Positions 33,581-44,803 of a stretch of 64,000 nucleotides of DNA are shown here, one piece after another; within the stretch, counting starts at the first letter, position 1; each line of letters starts with the position of its first letter. The position numbers were made by a program, and so were the translations under genes. The notes beneath the pieces are model-generated. The model did no database searches and had not been told where the DNA came from. It saw only the letters and a list, made by a program, of their open reading frames with translations. Where the stretch lies: NCBI GenBank assembly GCA_029964075.1, contig CM057148.1, positions 25,537,916 through 25,601,915 on the forward strand. Direction: 5' to 3'. This DNA is from Patiria pectinifera (taxonomy: Eukaryota > Echinodermata > Asteroidea > Valvatida > Asterinidae).

Positions 33581-36061
33581 CTAGCGTGGATAAGCAGGAT
33601 ATCCCGGGGCTGATGGGTAGGCAGGCTGGGCAGGCTGTGGGTAGGCAGGCTGTTGGTAGACAGCGGGGGCAGGTGGAAGCATCGCACCAGTCGGGTAAGC
33701 TGGCGGGGCAGCAACTGCTGGAGGAGCCTGTAGATGGGGTAAACAAAAAACATAAAAATATTCAAATTTTGAGAAGATCGTGTCTAAACTACCTGGGTCA
33801 CAATGGATCGTTCCTGCCTGTCAATCAAGAGTGCCTCTCAGTGACTAATCACATTACGTCTTTTGGTCATGTGACCATGGTATACATTAGCAAACTCGGT
33901 GACACACACAGTGCAAAATGTATTCAAACCAGAGGTGGGCGGGGCTCAATATAGTTTGATTCTGTGTTTATTTAAATTTCCATTCATACAAAAAGTTGTT
34001 ACACAAATTATAGAATAAACGAAATAGGTTATATAATAAATGTTGCATCAAGAGTAGAATAATGATATGAATGGGTGGGACATCCGAGAGAAGGACAAAG
34101 CCCTCTGCAGAGGAGCACCCAAGACTGGCGCCGAATTACAGAAAAAAAGTAATGAAAAATATACAATTTATTTCGGTTGCATAACTTCAAAAAGATGTTT
34201 ATTTACGAGTATAGTTGAGGCCACACTCGGCCTAGTCGTGAGACTTAACACAAGAGCACCATTATGAAAGGTTAATATCACTGTCAATAGAACTTTCTCC
34301 AAAAATGTGTTTCAGTTGATTTAGTTGAATTTAACTTGATTGAAACATCAATCATACCAGACCATACAAAACAAACATGTATCATTATTATGAAGATTTG
34401 AATTAAAGAAAACCCGAACTAAAAAAAAGGCAACCGGAAAAATTAAGCGAAAACAATCTAGGGACGGTCAGAAAATTAAATCAAAAAGACAGACCGACCA
34501 GCAGTAATTTGAAACACGCCTTTCAGAGTTTGTAATACTTTTACATGCAAGACATGTGCAGACGCTATGTCAGGTTTACTTGTACTAACCACATAAGTAC
34601 ACAAATAGCCAACAAGAGGTTGGCTAACAAATGGATACAAGAAGTCACACGACTGGAAACACGTCTGTTTCTGCTTTATACTCACTTGAACATGTACAAC
34701 CGCAGGCTGCCGTTGCGCAGCACCAATGGCAGCCCCGACCGCAATTCCAGCCGCTACACCGCTGACGTGTGGGGCGTGGTGATGGTGATCATAATGATGA
34801 TCGTGGTGATCATAGTGGTGATCGTAGTGGTGGCCGTGGTGATCGTAGTGGTGATCGTGGTGATCGTAGTGGTGACCGTGGGGGTCGTGGTGAATCACGT
34901 GGTGGTGATGATCATGATGGTGATCATCGTGCTGCATAAAAAAAGAGAGAAAACATCGAACAATTACTTTTACATGCAAACAGCATGCTGCAGTCATAAA
35001 ATTAAACAAAAGACCAACAAAACCCCCAACGAACCAACAAACAACCAAACAACCTAACAAACAGACACCTCAACACCCCCAACAAACAAACAAACAAACA
35101 TACACAACGCAAAGACTATAATAAACTTTAAAGGGAAAAAACATCATTTGCTTTTGCTGTAATTTTCAGATGTTGATTGATTTGGGGGTTGGTAATATAT
35201 AGCTCATATTGTTACACTGATTTTTTTTTTTTGACGTTGTGGGCTCGTAAATGCTATAAAAACCACGAAAAACAATCTTTTTCCTGTGACTCGATTTAAA
35301 ATGAAACGGAGCACTTTATAAATATTGGGGAATTGTAAAGTCAGGGAACCAGTCAAGCTGACTCGTACCCGTTCATAGGTGTGTGAACTATTGCAAACAA
35401 ATGCGGATTAATTAATTATGTTCCATTCTGGCTAGTATTTGAAAAAAGCCAGTTTTTCCAACGCTGGTCGTCCGACCAGCGTTGGAAATTTATGAATAAA
35501 ACCCAGTTTTTCTTGAAAAGGACATTACATCAGGTGCCACGATTTTACAGGATGCTTTAGACGGGCATTCGCTAACAGTCCAGCAAGATATTTCAAATTG
35601 ATTTGATATTCTTATTTTTTGAAGTTTGCAAATGGTGTATTTTTCCTTTCAGGTTATAGGGAAGGTAAGTTAAAAAGCCAAAGAAAAGTACTTCCGTAGG
35701 CAGTGTAAAAAGATGTTAGAAACAAAAAGTCTCTATTTAAATTTCAATTGTACCACTTATTCTGAAAAGAAATTTGAAAAACTGCACCATTCTCAAGATC
35801 TTATTTGATCCCAGGCTCTAGGCATAACTCATTCAATTTACGCCACTACACTAAAGCCAAAGTACGCCAACCACCGTCCTGCCTTATGCAGTACAGTCTT
35901 TTTTATGATTTTGCATGGCTTTTAATTTTGTTGGGACAAATCCTTGTCCAAAAAGGGTAAAAAAAACAGAAAAGACAATCTAGAAACCGACTTACATGGC
36001 CAAACAGACCGCCAAACAATCCATGTCCATGTCCATGTCCGTGGTGATGATGATGGCTCAT
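33581..36061 (-). CDS. Histidine-rich small protein D (3 exons, 152 aa)
   Basis: Exons: 36061-35996 (22 codons, MSHHHHHGHGHGHGLFGG then LFGH), 34931-34686 (82 codons) and 33727-33581 (48 codons plus TAG). Junctions are phase 0, donors GTAAGT/GTGAGT, acceptors TATGCAG and CTACAG. Exon 2 has a long His/Tyr/Asp section with HHYDHHDHHYDHH-type repeats, then VSGVAAGIAVGAAIGAAQRQ (glycine-zipper-like helix) and ends PAVVHVQ as in gene B. Exon 3 is Pro/Ala/Tyr/Gln-rich (AYPTGAMLPPAP, QQPAYPQPAQPAYP) and ends in YPAYPR. It is the longest member of the family. Intron 1 holds a family-1 MITE. Metal binding is inferred; the real role is unknown. Confidence 0.85.
35128..35651 (+). mobile_element. TTAA-ended MITE, family 1, copy 2
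   Basis: Starts TTAAAGGGAAA and ends in a decayed TTTTTCCTTTCA, with inner CATTTGC/GCAAATG as in copy 1. It carries the palindrome CCAACGCTGGTCG/TCCGACCAGCGTTGG at 35458-35485 with one change at the centre. It lies in intron 1 of histidine-rich gene D. No ORF. Confidence 0.72.
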
Positions 36062-36210
36062 CTTGAATTTATTCAACAAATGAAGGTTCAACGGAACGGA
36101 AAAAAAGAGTCAACGCTGGCAATTTCCCAAGCAATGAACGAATTTCTGCCAACTGGCCAAATTATACGAAAGCCAACAACGCCCCGCGCAGTGGATGCCA
36201 CCTGACTCCC

Positions 36211-36234
36211 TGCGTCACGAAAACACGTCATTGG
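36211..36234 (-). promoter_or_regulatory. CRE/CCAAT-like promoter module, gene D
   Basis: Plus strand TGCGTCACGAAAAC then ACGTCATTGG, 13 bp between cores. It lies 150-173 bp upstream of the ATG at 36061, as in the sister genes. The flanks outside the module are not similar to those of B and C, so the match is not explained by recent duplication alone. Confidence 0.7.
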
Positions 36235-37008
36235 ACTTGTTTGTTTACAAAGAATCTTTGATAATCAAAAACAAACAAGCAAACAATGTCCAGCTTGTGC
36301 ACAGAATCCAGGGCTGTGTTGTTGCAAAGACCAAAGCAAAGGCGAGTTGGATTTAAAACTTGCACAAGGGTACCAAAGTATTATTTGCTAAAGACAGACG
36401 AAGACGGAGTCAAGTGGTCCGAAAATTGTTAACACGCCAAATAAAATACTCAAGCTGTAGATAAGCTCGAGTTGAAAAATCAGGCCCAAAGGTCGAAACT
36501 TTGAACAATGACATTCTCGCAAACCTTTTCTCGTTCTGAAACTGCAGGCAATAGGCACGCATGTAATTGGTGCCTACATGGCCTATTTAAGATGGATGAC
36601 ATGGTAGCAAGACGCTATTTACTGTAGGTAAATACAAAATACTTCACAGAAAACAGCGCCGTCTTGTTGTACATTTAACTGCATATACCTATAGGCTAAT
36701 GTCTTTAAAATCATGTATATACCTTCTGGACTGTTTAATAAGTGGTTGTAATTCTGGGTACACATGATGTTTTAAGCTCTGGCAGGAGTTTCTACATGTC
36801 AACTTGTGGTCGGTCTGCCTGTCTGTCTGTCTGTCCCAAAAGTATTTTACTAAGAGTAATTGACCAAAATAATTATCTAATTGACAAAATGTCAAGCCGT
36901 GGACATATGAACACATATGTTGTTTCCATAGATGCACATGCGTGTTTATTTTGCATATGTTTGTCCCCAAAATGTGACACAAAAAAACATCGAACTATAA
37001 TATCAAAC
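36235..37008. other. Intergenic, no gene seen
   Basis: A short CTGT tetranucleotide run at about 36817-36835 (tgcctgtctgtctgtctgtc). No coding signal. Confidence 0.5.
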
Positions 37009-37009
37009 T

Positions 37010-37471
37010 ACTAGAGCGTTAACTTCGTGTACAAAGTAATGCCTGCTGGGCGCATCCATGTTTGTGCACAAACCTATGAAGACCTAGAAATTGTGTACGG
37101 CTTTTGTACGGCTATTTGCATATCTGCGTTTGTATTCCAAACCGGTGCGTAATCGAAGCCAATACGCTCAAAACCGAAACGCACGATCAGCATATGAGCG
37201 TGTCATTTTGCTCTTAGTACGCAAACAGCGCAACGCGTGCGCGTATTCGCTGCAGATGCTTTTTGCCGTCACGTTTTTTTTTGAACCGTCAATGACGCGC
37301 TTAAATTGTTTGCGTACATTCTATTTGCGCGTTGCATTTAGAATATGCTTTCAAAATTCAATCCATCAAATTTCATTATGTTTTACAAACACGCACATGA
37401 ATTCAAAATGTCTGCGCCCAGAGCGGCTTCAAAGCGTCTCCGCGCGCAGAATGAGGAGTTAGCACTCTAGT
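37010..37471. mobile_element. TIR element (CTAGAG ends)
   Basis: The left end ACTAGAGCGTTAACTTC (37010) and right end GAGGAGTTAGCACTCTAGT (to 37471) are inverted repeats with few mismatches, flanked by TA. The 123-codon open frame inside is rich in Arg/Cys and matches no transposase, so I take the element to be non-autonomous. Confidence 0.6.
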
Positions 37472-37875
37472 AATTTAATATAGCTCTATGCAAAAAACTG
37501 AGCCCCGTAAGTCTCCCACAGACAAGTTTTCCAATTACCAAATTGCAGGATAAAAAGTGAACAAAATCAAAAATTGTTTGCAACAATCGGAAAAATGTTT
37601 ATTAAAACGTATGTAGATGGAGGCAAAGTATGTGCAGTAATGTTATAGTCACGTGGTATTCATCACAAATCACTTAATCTAGGGGCAAGTTCGCGCAAAG
37701 ACTATGGTTAACCATTGTTCGACTAATTACGCTTGCCCGACCTCTGTCTACTCGACGATGGTTAACTACGCTAGTCGACTATTTGGAACCAACCTACGGA
37801 GGCTGGTTGCATCGCTGGTAACCATAGACGCGCACATTCATAACGTACAGCAGGGAGCGTGGAACCAGTGGAAAC
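37472..37875. other. Spacer before the satellite, no gene seen
   Basis: Contains a CGACTA/TAGTCG-rich patch around 37720-37790 with repeated 'atggttaac' words. Nothing else is seen. Confidence 0.4.
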
Positions 37876-40095
37876 AATATTTTGTCTAAATCTTCCGTCT
37901 AGTTTGTCTATTTTTTATGATAAATCACCTGGCCAACGTTCAATTATTAAATGCATTGCTTAATTTTTCAGATAGTTTGCGGACGTGACAATCGTTTCCG
38001 TGCATAAAAATGTGGAAAATGATCCGTTTGGACTGGAACTGCAAACTCTCGCCAAGTTTTTCGCAGGGTTGAAAAAAAGCCACTGTTAAGGAAGAAAAAA
38101 ACAATGTTTTGTCTAAATCTTCTGTCTAGTTTGTCTATTTTTCATGATAAATCACCTGGTCACCGTTCAATTAAATGCATTGCTTAATTTTTTGAGATAA
38201 TTTGACGACGTGACAATCGTTTCTATGCAAAAAGGGTGGAAATGGTCTGTTTGGACTGGGACTGCATACTCTCGCCAAGTTTTGTTTCCGCGTTAAAACA
38301 AGACACGGTTAGGGAGATAAAACAATATTTATTCTAAATCTTCTGTCTAGTTTGTTTATTTTTCACGATAAATCACCTGGCCACCGTTTAATTGAATGCA
38401 TTGCTTACTTGTTGAGATAATTTGTCGACGTGACTATCTTTTTCGTGCAAAAAGTGAGGAAAATGGTCTGTTTGGTCTTGGACTGCATGCTCTTGCCAAG
38501 TTTTTCCCTGCGTTGAAAAAAAGACACAGTTAAGGGAGAAAAAAACAATGTTTTGTCTGAATCTTCTGTCTAGTTTGTCTGTTTTTCATGATAAATCACA
38601 TGGCCACCGTTCAATTTATTGCATTGATTAATTTTTGAAATAATTTGTCGACGTGACTATCGTTTCCATGGAAAAAGTGAGGAAAATGGTCTGTTTGGAC
38701 TGGGACTGCATACTCTCGCCAAGTTTTTCTCTGCGATGAAACAAGACACTGATGAGGGAGAGAAAAACAATGTTTTGTCTAACTCTTCTGTCTAGTTTGT
38801 CTATTTTTCATTACTAATCACCTGGACACAGTTTAATTTAGTGCATTGCTAAATTTTTGAGAAAATTTGTCGACGTCACTATCGTTTTCGCTGAAAAAGT
38901 GTAGAAAATGGAGTGTTTGGACTGGGACTGCATGCTCTCGCCACATTTTTCTACGCTTTGAAACATGACACTGTTGAGGGAGAGAAAAACAATATTTTGT
39001 CTAACGCTTCTCTCAAGTTTGTCTATTTTTCATGATAAATCACGTGGCCACCGTTCAATTTAATCCATTGCTTAATTTTTGAGATAATTTTTCGACGTCA
39101 CTATCGTTTCCCTGCAAAAAGTGTGGAAAATGGTTTGTTTGGACTGGGACTGCATACTCTCGCCAAGTTTTTCTCCGCGTTGAAACAAAACACTGTTGAG
39201 CTGGAGAAAAACAATATTTTGTCTAACTTTTATGTCTAGTTTGTCTATTTTTAAATGATAAATCACCTGGCCTCCGTTCAATTTAATGCATTGCGTAATT
39301 TTTGAGACAATTTGGCGACGTGACTTTTGTTTCCCAACAAAAAGTGTGGAAAATGGTCTGTTTGGACTGGGACTGCATACTCTCCCCAATTTTTGCCCGG
39401 GTTGAAACAAGGTCTGTTGACGGAGAGAAAAAAATATTTTGTCTACGTCTTCTGTCTAGTTTGTCTATTTTTTATGATAAGTCACTTGCTTACTGTTCAA
39501 TTAAATGCATTGCTTAATTTTAAAAATAATTTGTCGTCGTGACTATCGTTTCAGTACAAAAAAGTGTGGAAAATGGCCTGTTTTGACTGGGACTGCATAC
39601 TCTAGACAAGTTTTTCCCCAGGTTGAAACAAGGCACTGTTGAGGAAGAGAAAAAAAAAATATTTTGTCAAAATCTTCTGTCTTGCTCGCCTAGTTTTCAT
39701 GAAAAATCACTTGCTTAATGATCAATTAAATGCATTGCTTAATTTTTGGGACAATTTGTCGTCGTGCCTATCGTTTGCGTGTAAAAAAGTGTGAAAAATG
39801 GTCAGTTTGGACTGGGACTGCATTCTCTCCCCACGTTTTCCCCCGGGTTAAAAAAAGACACTGTTGAGATAGAGAAAAACCATATTTTGTATAAATCTTC
39901 TGTCTAGTTTGTATATTTTTCATGATAAATCGCTTGCTTACTGTTCAATTAAATGCATTGCTCAATTGTTAAGATAACTTGTCGTCGTGACTGTCGTTTC
40001 CGATAAAAAAAAGTTTGGAAAATGGCCTCATTTGACTGGGACTGCATACCCTCGACAAGTTTCCCCCCGGGTTGAAACAAGGCACTGTTGAGAGT
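37876..40095. repeat. 222-bp satellite, about 10 tandem units
   Basis: The word GTCTAGTTTGTCTATTTTTC recurs at 37898, 38124, 38345, 38568, 38790, 39011 (variant), 39234, 39454, 39679 (variant) and 39902, that is every 220-226 bp. Other fixed landmarks are ATGATAAATCAC, AATGCATTGCTTAATTTTTG, GTCGACGTGACTATCGTTT and GACTGGGACTGCATACTCTC. Units differ by scattered substitutions and small indels. Open frames here are by-products of the repeat. Confidence 0.93.
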
Positions 40096-40102
40096 GTATA
40101 AT

Positions 40103-40728
40103 AAGGTTGTATTGTGCCTGTATGAATAATCTGGTGCCATCCTATTCAACAATTAACAGTTAATAAAATACATTCATGGAACTCGACATAAATGACCAAC
40201 TCGTGAATAATTTATTTGATTGGGTACACCCGGCCTAGCGGTCTCGATCTCGCTCCATTGCCTACTTTATTTTTCTGTCAATAAAGGGCGCGCCACATAA
40301 ATAGCGGTCTCGATCTCCCGTGCACCAAACTCGTTTTGGGGGCAACAACTCAAGAAATACAAAATGTGAATAAGTGAATTTTTGACCACTGATTTGTCGT
40401 TATTTGAAAAATTAGCAGATTTAATTTCATAAGAAACCAACCCACAGTGAAGCTCTTATATACATAACGATGCAGTGTTTTTCGCAATCCGAATTAGAGT
40501 CAACGTGGATTTTTCGCGTGTAAAACACTTTACAGTTATAGTAATATTCAAAACACTTATGTTACACATGGTGAAAAATCAGTGCTCGAAATTTCAATTG
40601 AATACGTCTCCTTTTTCTTGTCTTGAGTAGTTCATCGAAACGAGTATGTTCATTTTGTTCAATAGTGCAGCGTCCATGTTGTTGCTTTGTGGAGGCCACT
40701 AGTTATGCGGCGCGCCCTTTATTGAATA
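40103..40728. repeat. Long direct repeat, copy 1
   Basis: About 625 bp match 41511-42167 at roughly 90% or better: GATTGGGTACACCCGGCCTA, GGTCTCGATCTCGCTCCATT and the whole TIR element inside. Copy 2 has a 30-base stretch near 41945-41980 that is absent here. Copy 1 begins right where the satellite ends. Confidence 0.85.
40279..40724. mobile_element. MITE with CAATAAAGGGCGCGCC ends, copy 1
   Basis: The left end CAATAAAGGGCGCGCCACATAA (first 20 at 40279-40298) is repeated in inverse at the right end, GGCGCGCCCTTTATTG (to 40724), preceded by TTATGC. No ORF. It is part of the larger direct repeat. Confidence 0.75.
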
Positions 40729-41510
40729 AATCTTAAATATAAAGCAGGCTCGTTTGTCTTGGTGCCGGTGCGAGAAGTTTGATTTAGCGCTCCTTTCTGG
40801 TTTCTCTTCTATTTGAATCTCCTATTGTAACAATCAAGACCGATCACTGGCCGAACTTAGTATAATACCGGTCAGAAAAGGGTCCGCCGAGCTCATGAAT
40901 AAAAGTTAAACCTTCAAATCTTTTTTTTGTTTATATTAGAGGCTTCTGAGAGCCATGGAAGCGGGTATTTGAAGCAAATTGGAAATACCCCTCTTTTCCG
41001 GACTTGGGCTTCCAATTCGGAGTATTTTAGACGCAATTGGTTATGAAAGTGGCGCTATTTAGCCATGTTGTGGAGGGATCCGTTTTCAAGATGGCTGCTT
41101 GCACATAGTTGGGAAACAACACTCGTTTCAGGGGTCGTCTTCTTTGGGCGATAATATCTCAAAAAGTCATCGGTCTGCCCACCAAAAATTGTAAAAAAAA
41201 AATAAATAAAAGATAACATGTTGATCAATATTTTTGTGCAGCCTGAACACCTGTGAGAGTTTTTTTTTTATTTTCTAGGAATTTTGGACTATGGGCATTC
41301 ATCACTATTGTCTACAGGCCTTATTCAGGAGTTGGCCATCTGGAATTGAAAGTGAGGTAAAATCGTCAATTTTGGAACTTGCGAAGAGAAAACGAATTTA
41401 TTTATAACAAATTGCAATCTGCTTCAATGAATAATATTCAAATTTGTAATTAAACATTCCCTAATGTTTAACGCCGTATTAAAAAAAATAAAAAGACAGA
41501 ATAAAAAAAA
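40729..41510. other. Spacer between the direct repeats, no gene seen
   Basis: AT-rich with A-runs (about 41190-41210, 41485-41512). No coding signal. Confidence 0.5.
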
Positions 41511-42167
41511 AAGGCTGCATTGTGCCTGCATAAAAAAAAGCTGGTGCCATCCCTTTCAACAGTTAACAGTTAATAACATACATTCAGGGAACTCGACAAA
41601 AATGACCGACTCGTGAATAATCCATATGATTGGGTACACCCGGCCTAGTGGTCTCGATCTCGCTCCATTGCCTACTTTATTTTTCTGTCAATAAAGGGCG
41701 CGCCACATAAATAGCGGTCTCGATCTCCCGTGCACCAAACTCGTTTTGGGGGCAACAACTCAAGAAATACAAGATGTCAAAAATTGAAATTTTGACCACT
41801 GATTTGTCGTTTTTTCAAAAATTAGCAGATTTAATTTCATAAGAAACCAACCAACAGTGAAGCTCTCATGACCATAACGATACAGTGTTTTACGCAATCC
41901 GAATTAGAGTCAACGTGAATTTTTCGCGTGTAAAACACAACATTGTTACGATCATATCATTTTATTGGTCAATGGTTTCTCGTAATATTCAATACACTTA
42001 TGTTACACATGGTGGAAAATCAGTACTCGAAATTTCAATTGAATACGTCTCTTTTTTCTTGAGAAGTTCATCGGAAACGAGTATGTTCATTTTGTTCAAT
42101 AGTGCAGCGTCCGTGTTGTTGCTTTGTGGAGACCACTAGTTATGTGGCGCACCCTCTATTGGACAAA
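41511..42167. repeat. Long direct repeat, copy 2, runs into the gap
   Basis: Matches 40103-40728 and ends at the first N. The gap directly after a repeat copy suggests that the assembly failed in repeated DNA. Confidence 0.85.
41689..42161. mobile_element. MITE with CAATAAAGGGCGCGCC ends, copy 2
   Basis: The left end is identical to copy 1. The right end TTATGTGGCGCACCCTCTA has picked up several substitutions. No ORF. Confidence 0.7.
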
Positions 42168-42667
42168 NNNNNNNNNNNNNNNNNNNNNNNNNNNNNNNNN
42201 NNNNNNNNNNNNNNNNNNNNNNNNNNNNNNNNNNNNNNNNNNNNNNNNNNNNNNNNNNNNNNNNNNNNNNNNNNNNNNNNNNNNNNNNNNNNNNNNNNNN
42301 NNNNNNNNNNNNNNNNNNNNNNNNNNNNNNNNNNNNNNNNNNNNNNNNNNNNNNNNNNNNNNNNNNNNNNNNNNNNNNNNNNNNNNNNNNNNNNNNNNNN
42401 NNNNNNNNNNNNNNNNNNNNNNNNNNNNNNNNNNNNNNNNNNNNNNNNNNNNNNNNNNNNNNNNNNNNNNNNNNNNNNNNNNNNNNNNNNNNNNNNNNNN
42501 NNNNNNNNNNNNNNNNNNNNNNNNNNNNNNNNNNNNNNNNNNNNNNNNNNNNNNNNNNNNNNNNNNNNNNNNNNNNNNNNNNNNNNNNNNNNNNNNNNNN
42601 NNNNNNNNNNNNNNNNNNNNNNNNNNNNNNNNNNNNNNNNNNNNNNNNNNNNNNNNNNNNNNNNNNN
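42168..42667. other. Assembly gap (500 N)
   Basis: Exactly 500 unknown bases, probably a fixed-size scaffold gap. True length is unknown. Confidence 0.98.
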
Positions 42668-43404
42668 TCTAAAAGGGAAATATTCATAAAACTGTAGGCA
42701 AAAGTACTCTTTATTTAAGATGTAATTGTTCCAAAAAAAATACTTCAGGATATAACAAATGGTATTCTGCAGTTTTTGTCGCCATAGATGAAGTATTTAC
42801 CTGGGAAATACGCGTCAAATTTTGAGGAGAACACTGTTTACCCAAATTTCGTTTTAATTAGACTTTTATTGAAAAGTTTCAGAGAGATATGATGCCGAAT
42901 CGATAAACCAAAAGTGACATTTCATTGTTCCCCTTAAAGCTAAAGATATTGTGCTCGGCATTACCATGGTTATGTAGTTATCACCTATCAGAATTCAATA
43001 ATAAAGACCAGAAACGTTGACTATGAATATTCAAAAATATAATTCGCTGGCTTGACAGACTTCGACGCCAGATCGGACACTGAGCCTTGCAAATCTGAAA
43101 GCCACCGCGCACAGTGGTCTTTGATGGAAAGTATTCATGGTATTTGCCACCAGTACAGGCCGTTCATATCACGCGTCTAACCAGGAGTTGGGTAGTCTAT
43201 GTAATAGACCACGGTGATGCCGTGGTCTGTTATGCGCCGACAGATTTGCTGATTAATTAGGCAAGACCCCATCTCTGACTTGCTAGATTTTGACCAACCA
43301 GCAGGCGCTTTCTATAGGTCAATCAGGTCTTCGGTTATTCACCCACTGCGCGTCATAGACATGCATTAAAAAAATGTCACGGCGCGGTATCATGTTACGC
43401 TAAT
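42668..43404. other. Intergenic, no gene seen
   Basis: AT-rich with nothing coding that can be supported. Confidence 0.5.
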
Positions 43405-43581
43405 GCACTCCCGGCTGTTGTTGTACTATTACAAAACGCTGCATTCGAATTGACCAATCACAGCGTTAGTCCTGATTTTGGGATAATGACGTCACGACTT
43501 AGTAACGTCTACTCCGATTGGCTGGCGTGCGGCTTGTATTAATCTGCATGCTTTGACATATCAGACGTTAGACAGGAGATG
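43405..43581. repeat. Dispersed repeat, copy 2 (see 15735-15920)
   Basis: Same order of landmarks as the first copy: CTGCATTCGAATTGACCAAT, TGACGTCA, CAGACGTTAGACAGGAGA. Confidence 0.7.
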
Positions 43582-43928
43582 GTTTCGTGGAAAACGGGTG
43601 ATGTAAGACTAGGAGTTGAGCCAGTCGTTAATCCTTGTGTGTAGGATCCGTGGGCACAGCACAGGCGTAGCATTGCATGTGAGAGGCAGCATGCCCTCCG
43701 GTTCGCTTGCAATACCGACATTTTCTCCATTATTTTTGTACCCCAAGCGTTTGCGAAATTGATAAACAAGCTTTTCCGAAGACCCATTTTGGGTTCGGCG
43801 TTCAAGGTTGCAAATGATACATTGAGATATATAAATATTAATTTGTAGATATTTATCCGACATGCTTTTTGTTCAAGTTTTGTTTCTACCTTTTCTTCGC
43901 ACAGTCAAACCCACACAGACATGTGGTC

Positions 43929-44803
43929 CATATTCATGAAACTAAGTAGCCAACAAGGCCTCAGTAGGATACTAAAATGCCCAGTAGTCAACTATGGAGT
44001 TGACAACTAAATTGTAATTCACGAAACCTTACTAAGAACCCTGCTAACTAGTTACATACTAGGAGAATTTAGTTGTACACGTGAGTAACTGGAATTGGGT
44101 GTTTTGGGGTGTAATGGGCATGTATGAAATGAGAGGACAACAGATACACTAGTATGACAGGTGTATTAGGCCAATCCATGTCCAGAACTTGCGTGGAGTA
44201 GCAAAAAAAGTCCAAGACCCATATTGTGGTACAGTGTACTGCATGTAAGTGAATCAACATCAAATCCTCTTGCAATTGCATATGGATAGTTTATCAGACA
44301 TGGCTATAAAAGGGGCAAGGAAGGCAAATACTTCTCAACAAGACAACTATTTGAGGCAGACAAATATGAGAATTAAGTGATGCTGTTGAGGCTAAGCATA
44401 AGGATGCAAACACTAACAAGAAAAAGATAGATGCATGGACAGCTATTGTCATCCAACACCGTGCAAGATTTCCACAGGTTGACCACTGGATGATTTAAAC
44501 ATTGGATTATCCAAATTGAAATCTGAGTCAAGAGAATGCCTGTCAAGTATGAGAATTAAGTCCGAGAAGGTAAACGGAGGGGGAAAGCCACCTAAAGAGC
44601 CAAGTCTGACACAACAAATAATGATATTGTTGCTAACTAGTGACTTAGAGTTGCGCTGGATCAACACTGACTTCAGTAAGAAACTTAGAATTTAACTAAC
44701 GCTAATGTTTCATGAAAACCAATTAGTTATCAACTAGGCTTAGTAAGCAACTGCATGCCTTTTAGTAACCAACTACGCTTAATAAGATTTAATGAATACG
44801 GCT
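43929..44803 (+). mobile_element. Harbinger-like element relic
   Basis: The left end has TATTCATGAAACTAAGTAGC. The right end, reversed, has GTATTCATTAAATCTTATTA, with repeated TTAGTAA/AACTAG words inside both ends. Such 'TATTCAT.AAA' ends with subterminal repeats are seen in PIF/Harbinger-type elements. It encloses the Myb/SANT-like relic at 44329-44640. The assignment is by resemblance. Confidence 0.55.
44329..44640 (+). pseudogene. Myb/SANT-like (Harbinger accessory) protein relic
   Basis: Across a few frame changes and stops the plus strand reads FSTRQLFEADKYEN, then LSDAVEAKHKDANTNKKKID, AWTAIVIQHRARFPQVD, and later LKSESRE and NGGGKPPKEPSLTQQI. This order fits Myb/SANT-like DNA-binding proteins carried by Harbinger transposons, where a K-rich 'TNKKK..AW..I...F' helix is followed by 'W..LK...' and a 'GGG.PP.P' linker. 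No single frame covers it, so the copy is dead. It lies between the degenerate ends of a TIR element. No DDE transposase is visible. Confidence 0.6.

Noticed and set aside
33586..33954. 122-codon plus-strand ORF
   Set aside because: Antisense of exon 3 of gene D in its first half; the rest is intron.
34545..35057. 170-codon plus-strand ORF rich in Val/Ile
   Set aside because: Antisense of the His/Tyr/Asp repeats in exon 2 of gene D.
37091..37462. 123-codon plus-strand ORF as a gene
   Set aside because: It fills the inside of a TIR element, is rich in Arg/Cys and resembles no transposase or host family.
37876..40095. CRISPR-like array
   Set aside because: Units are 222 bp and similar throughout, with no short repeats and unique spacers; this is a eukaryotic satellite.
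39072..40152. Minus-strand ORFs with GQKLGRVCSPSPN-type repeats
   Set aside because: By-products of the 222-bp satellite.
42102..42689. ORFs of 182-195 codons
   Set aside because: They run through 500 Ns.
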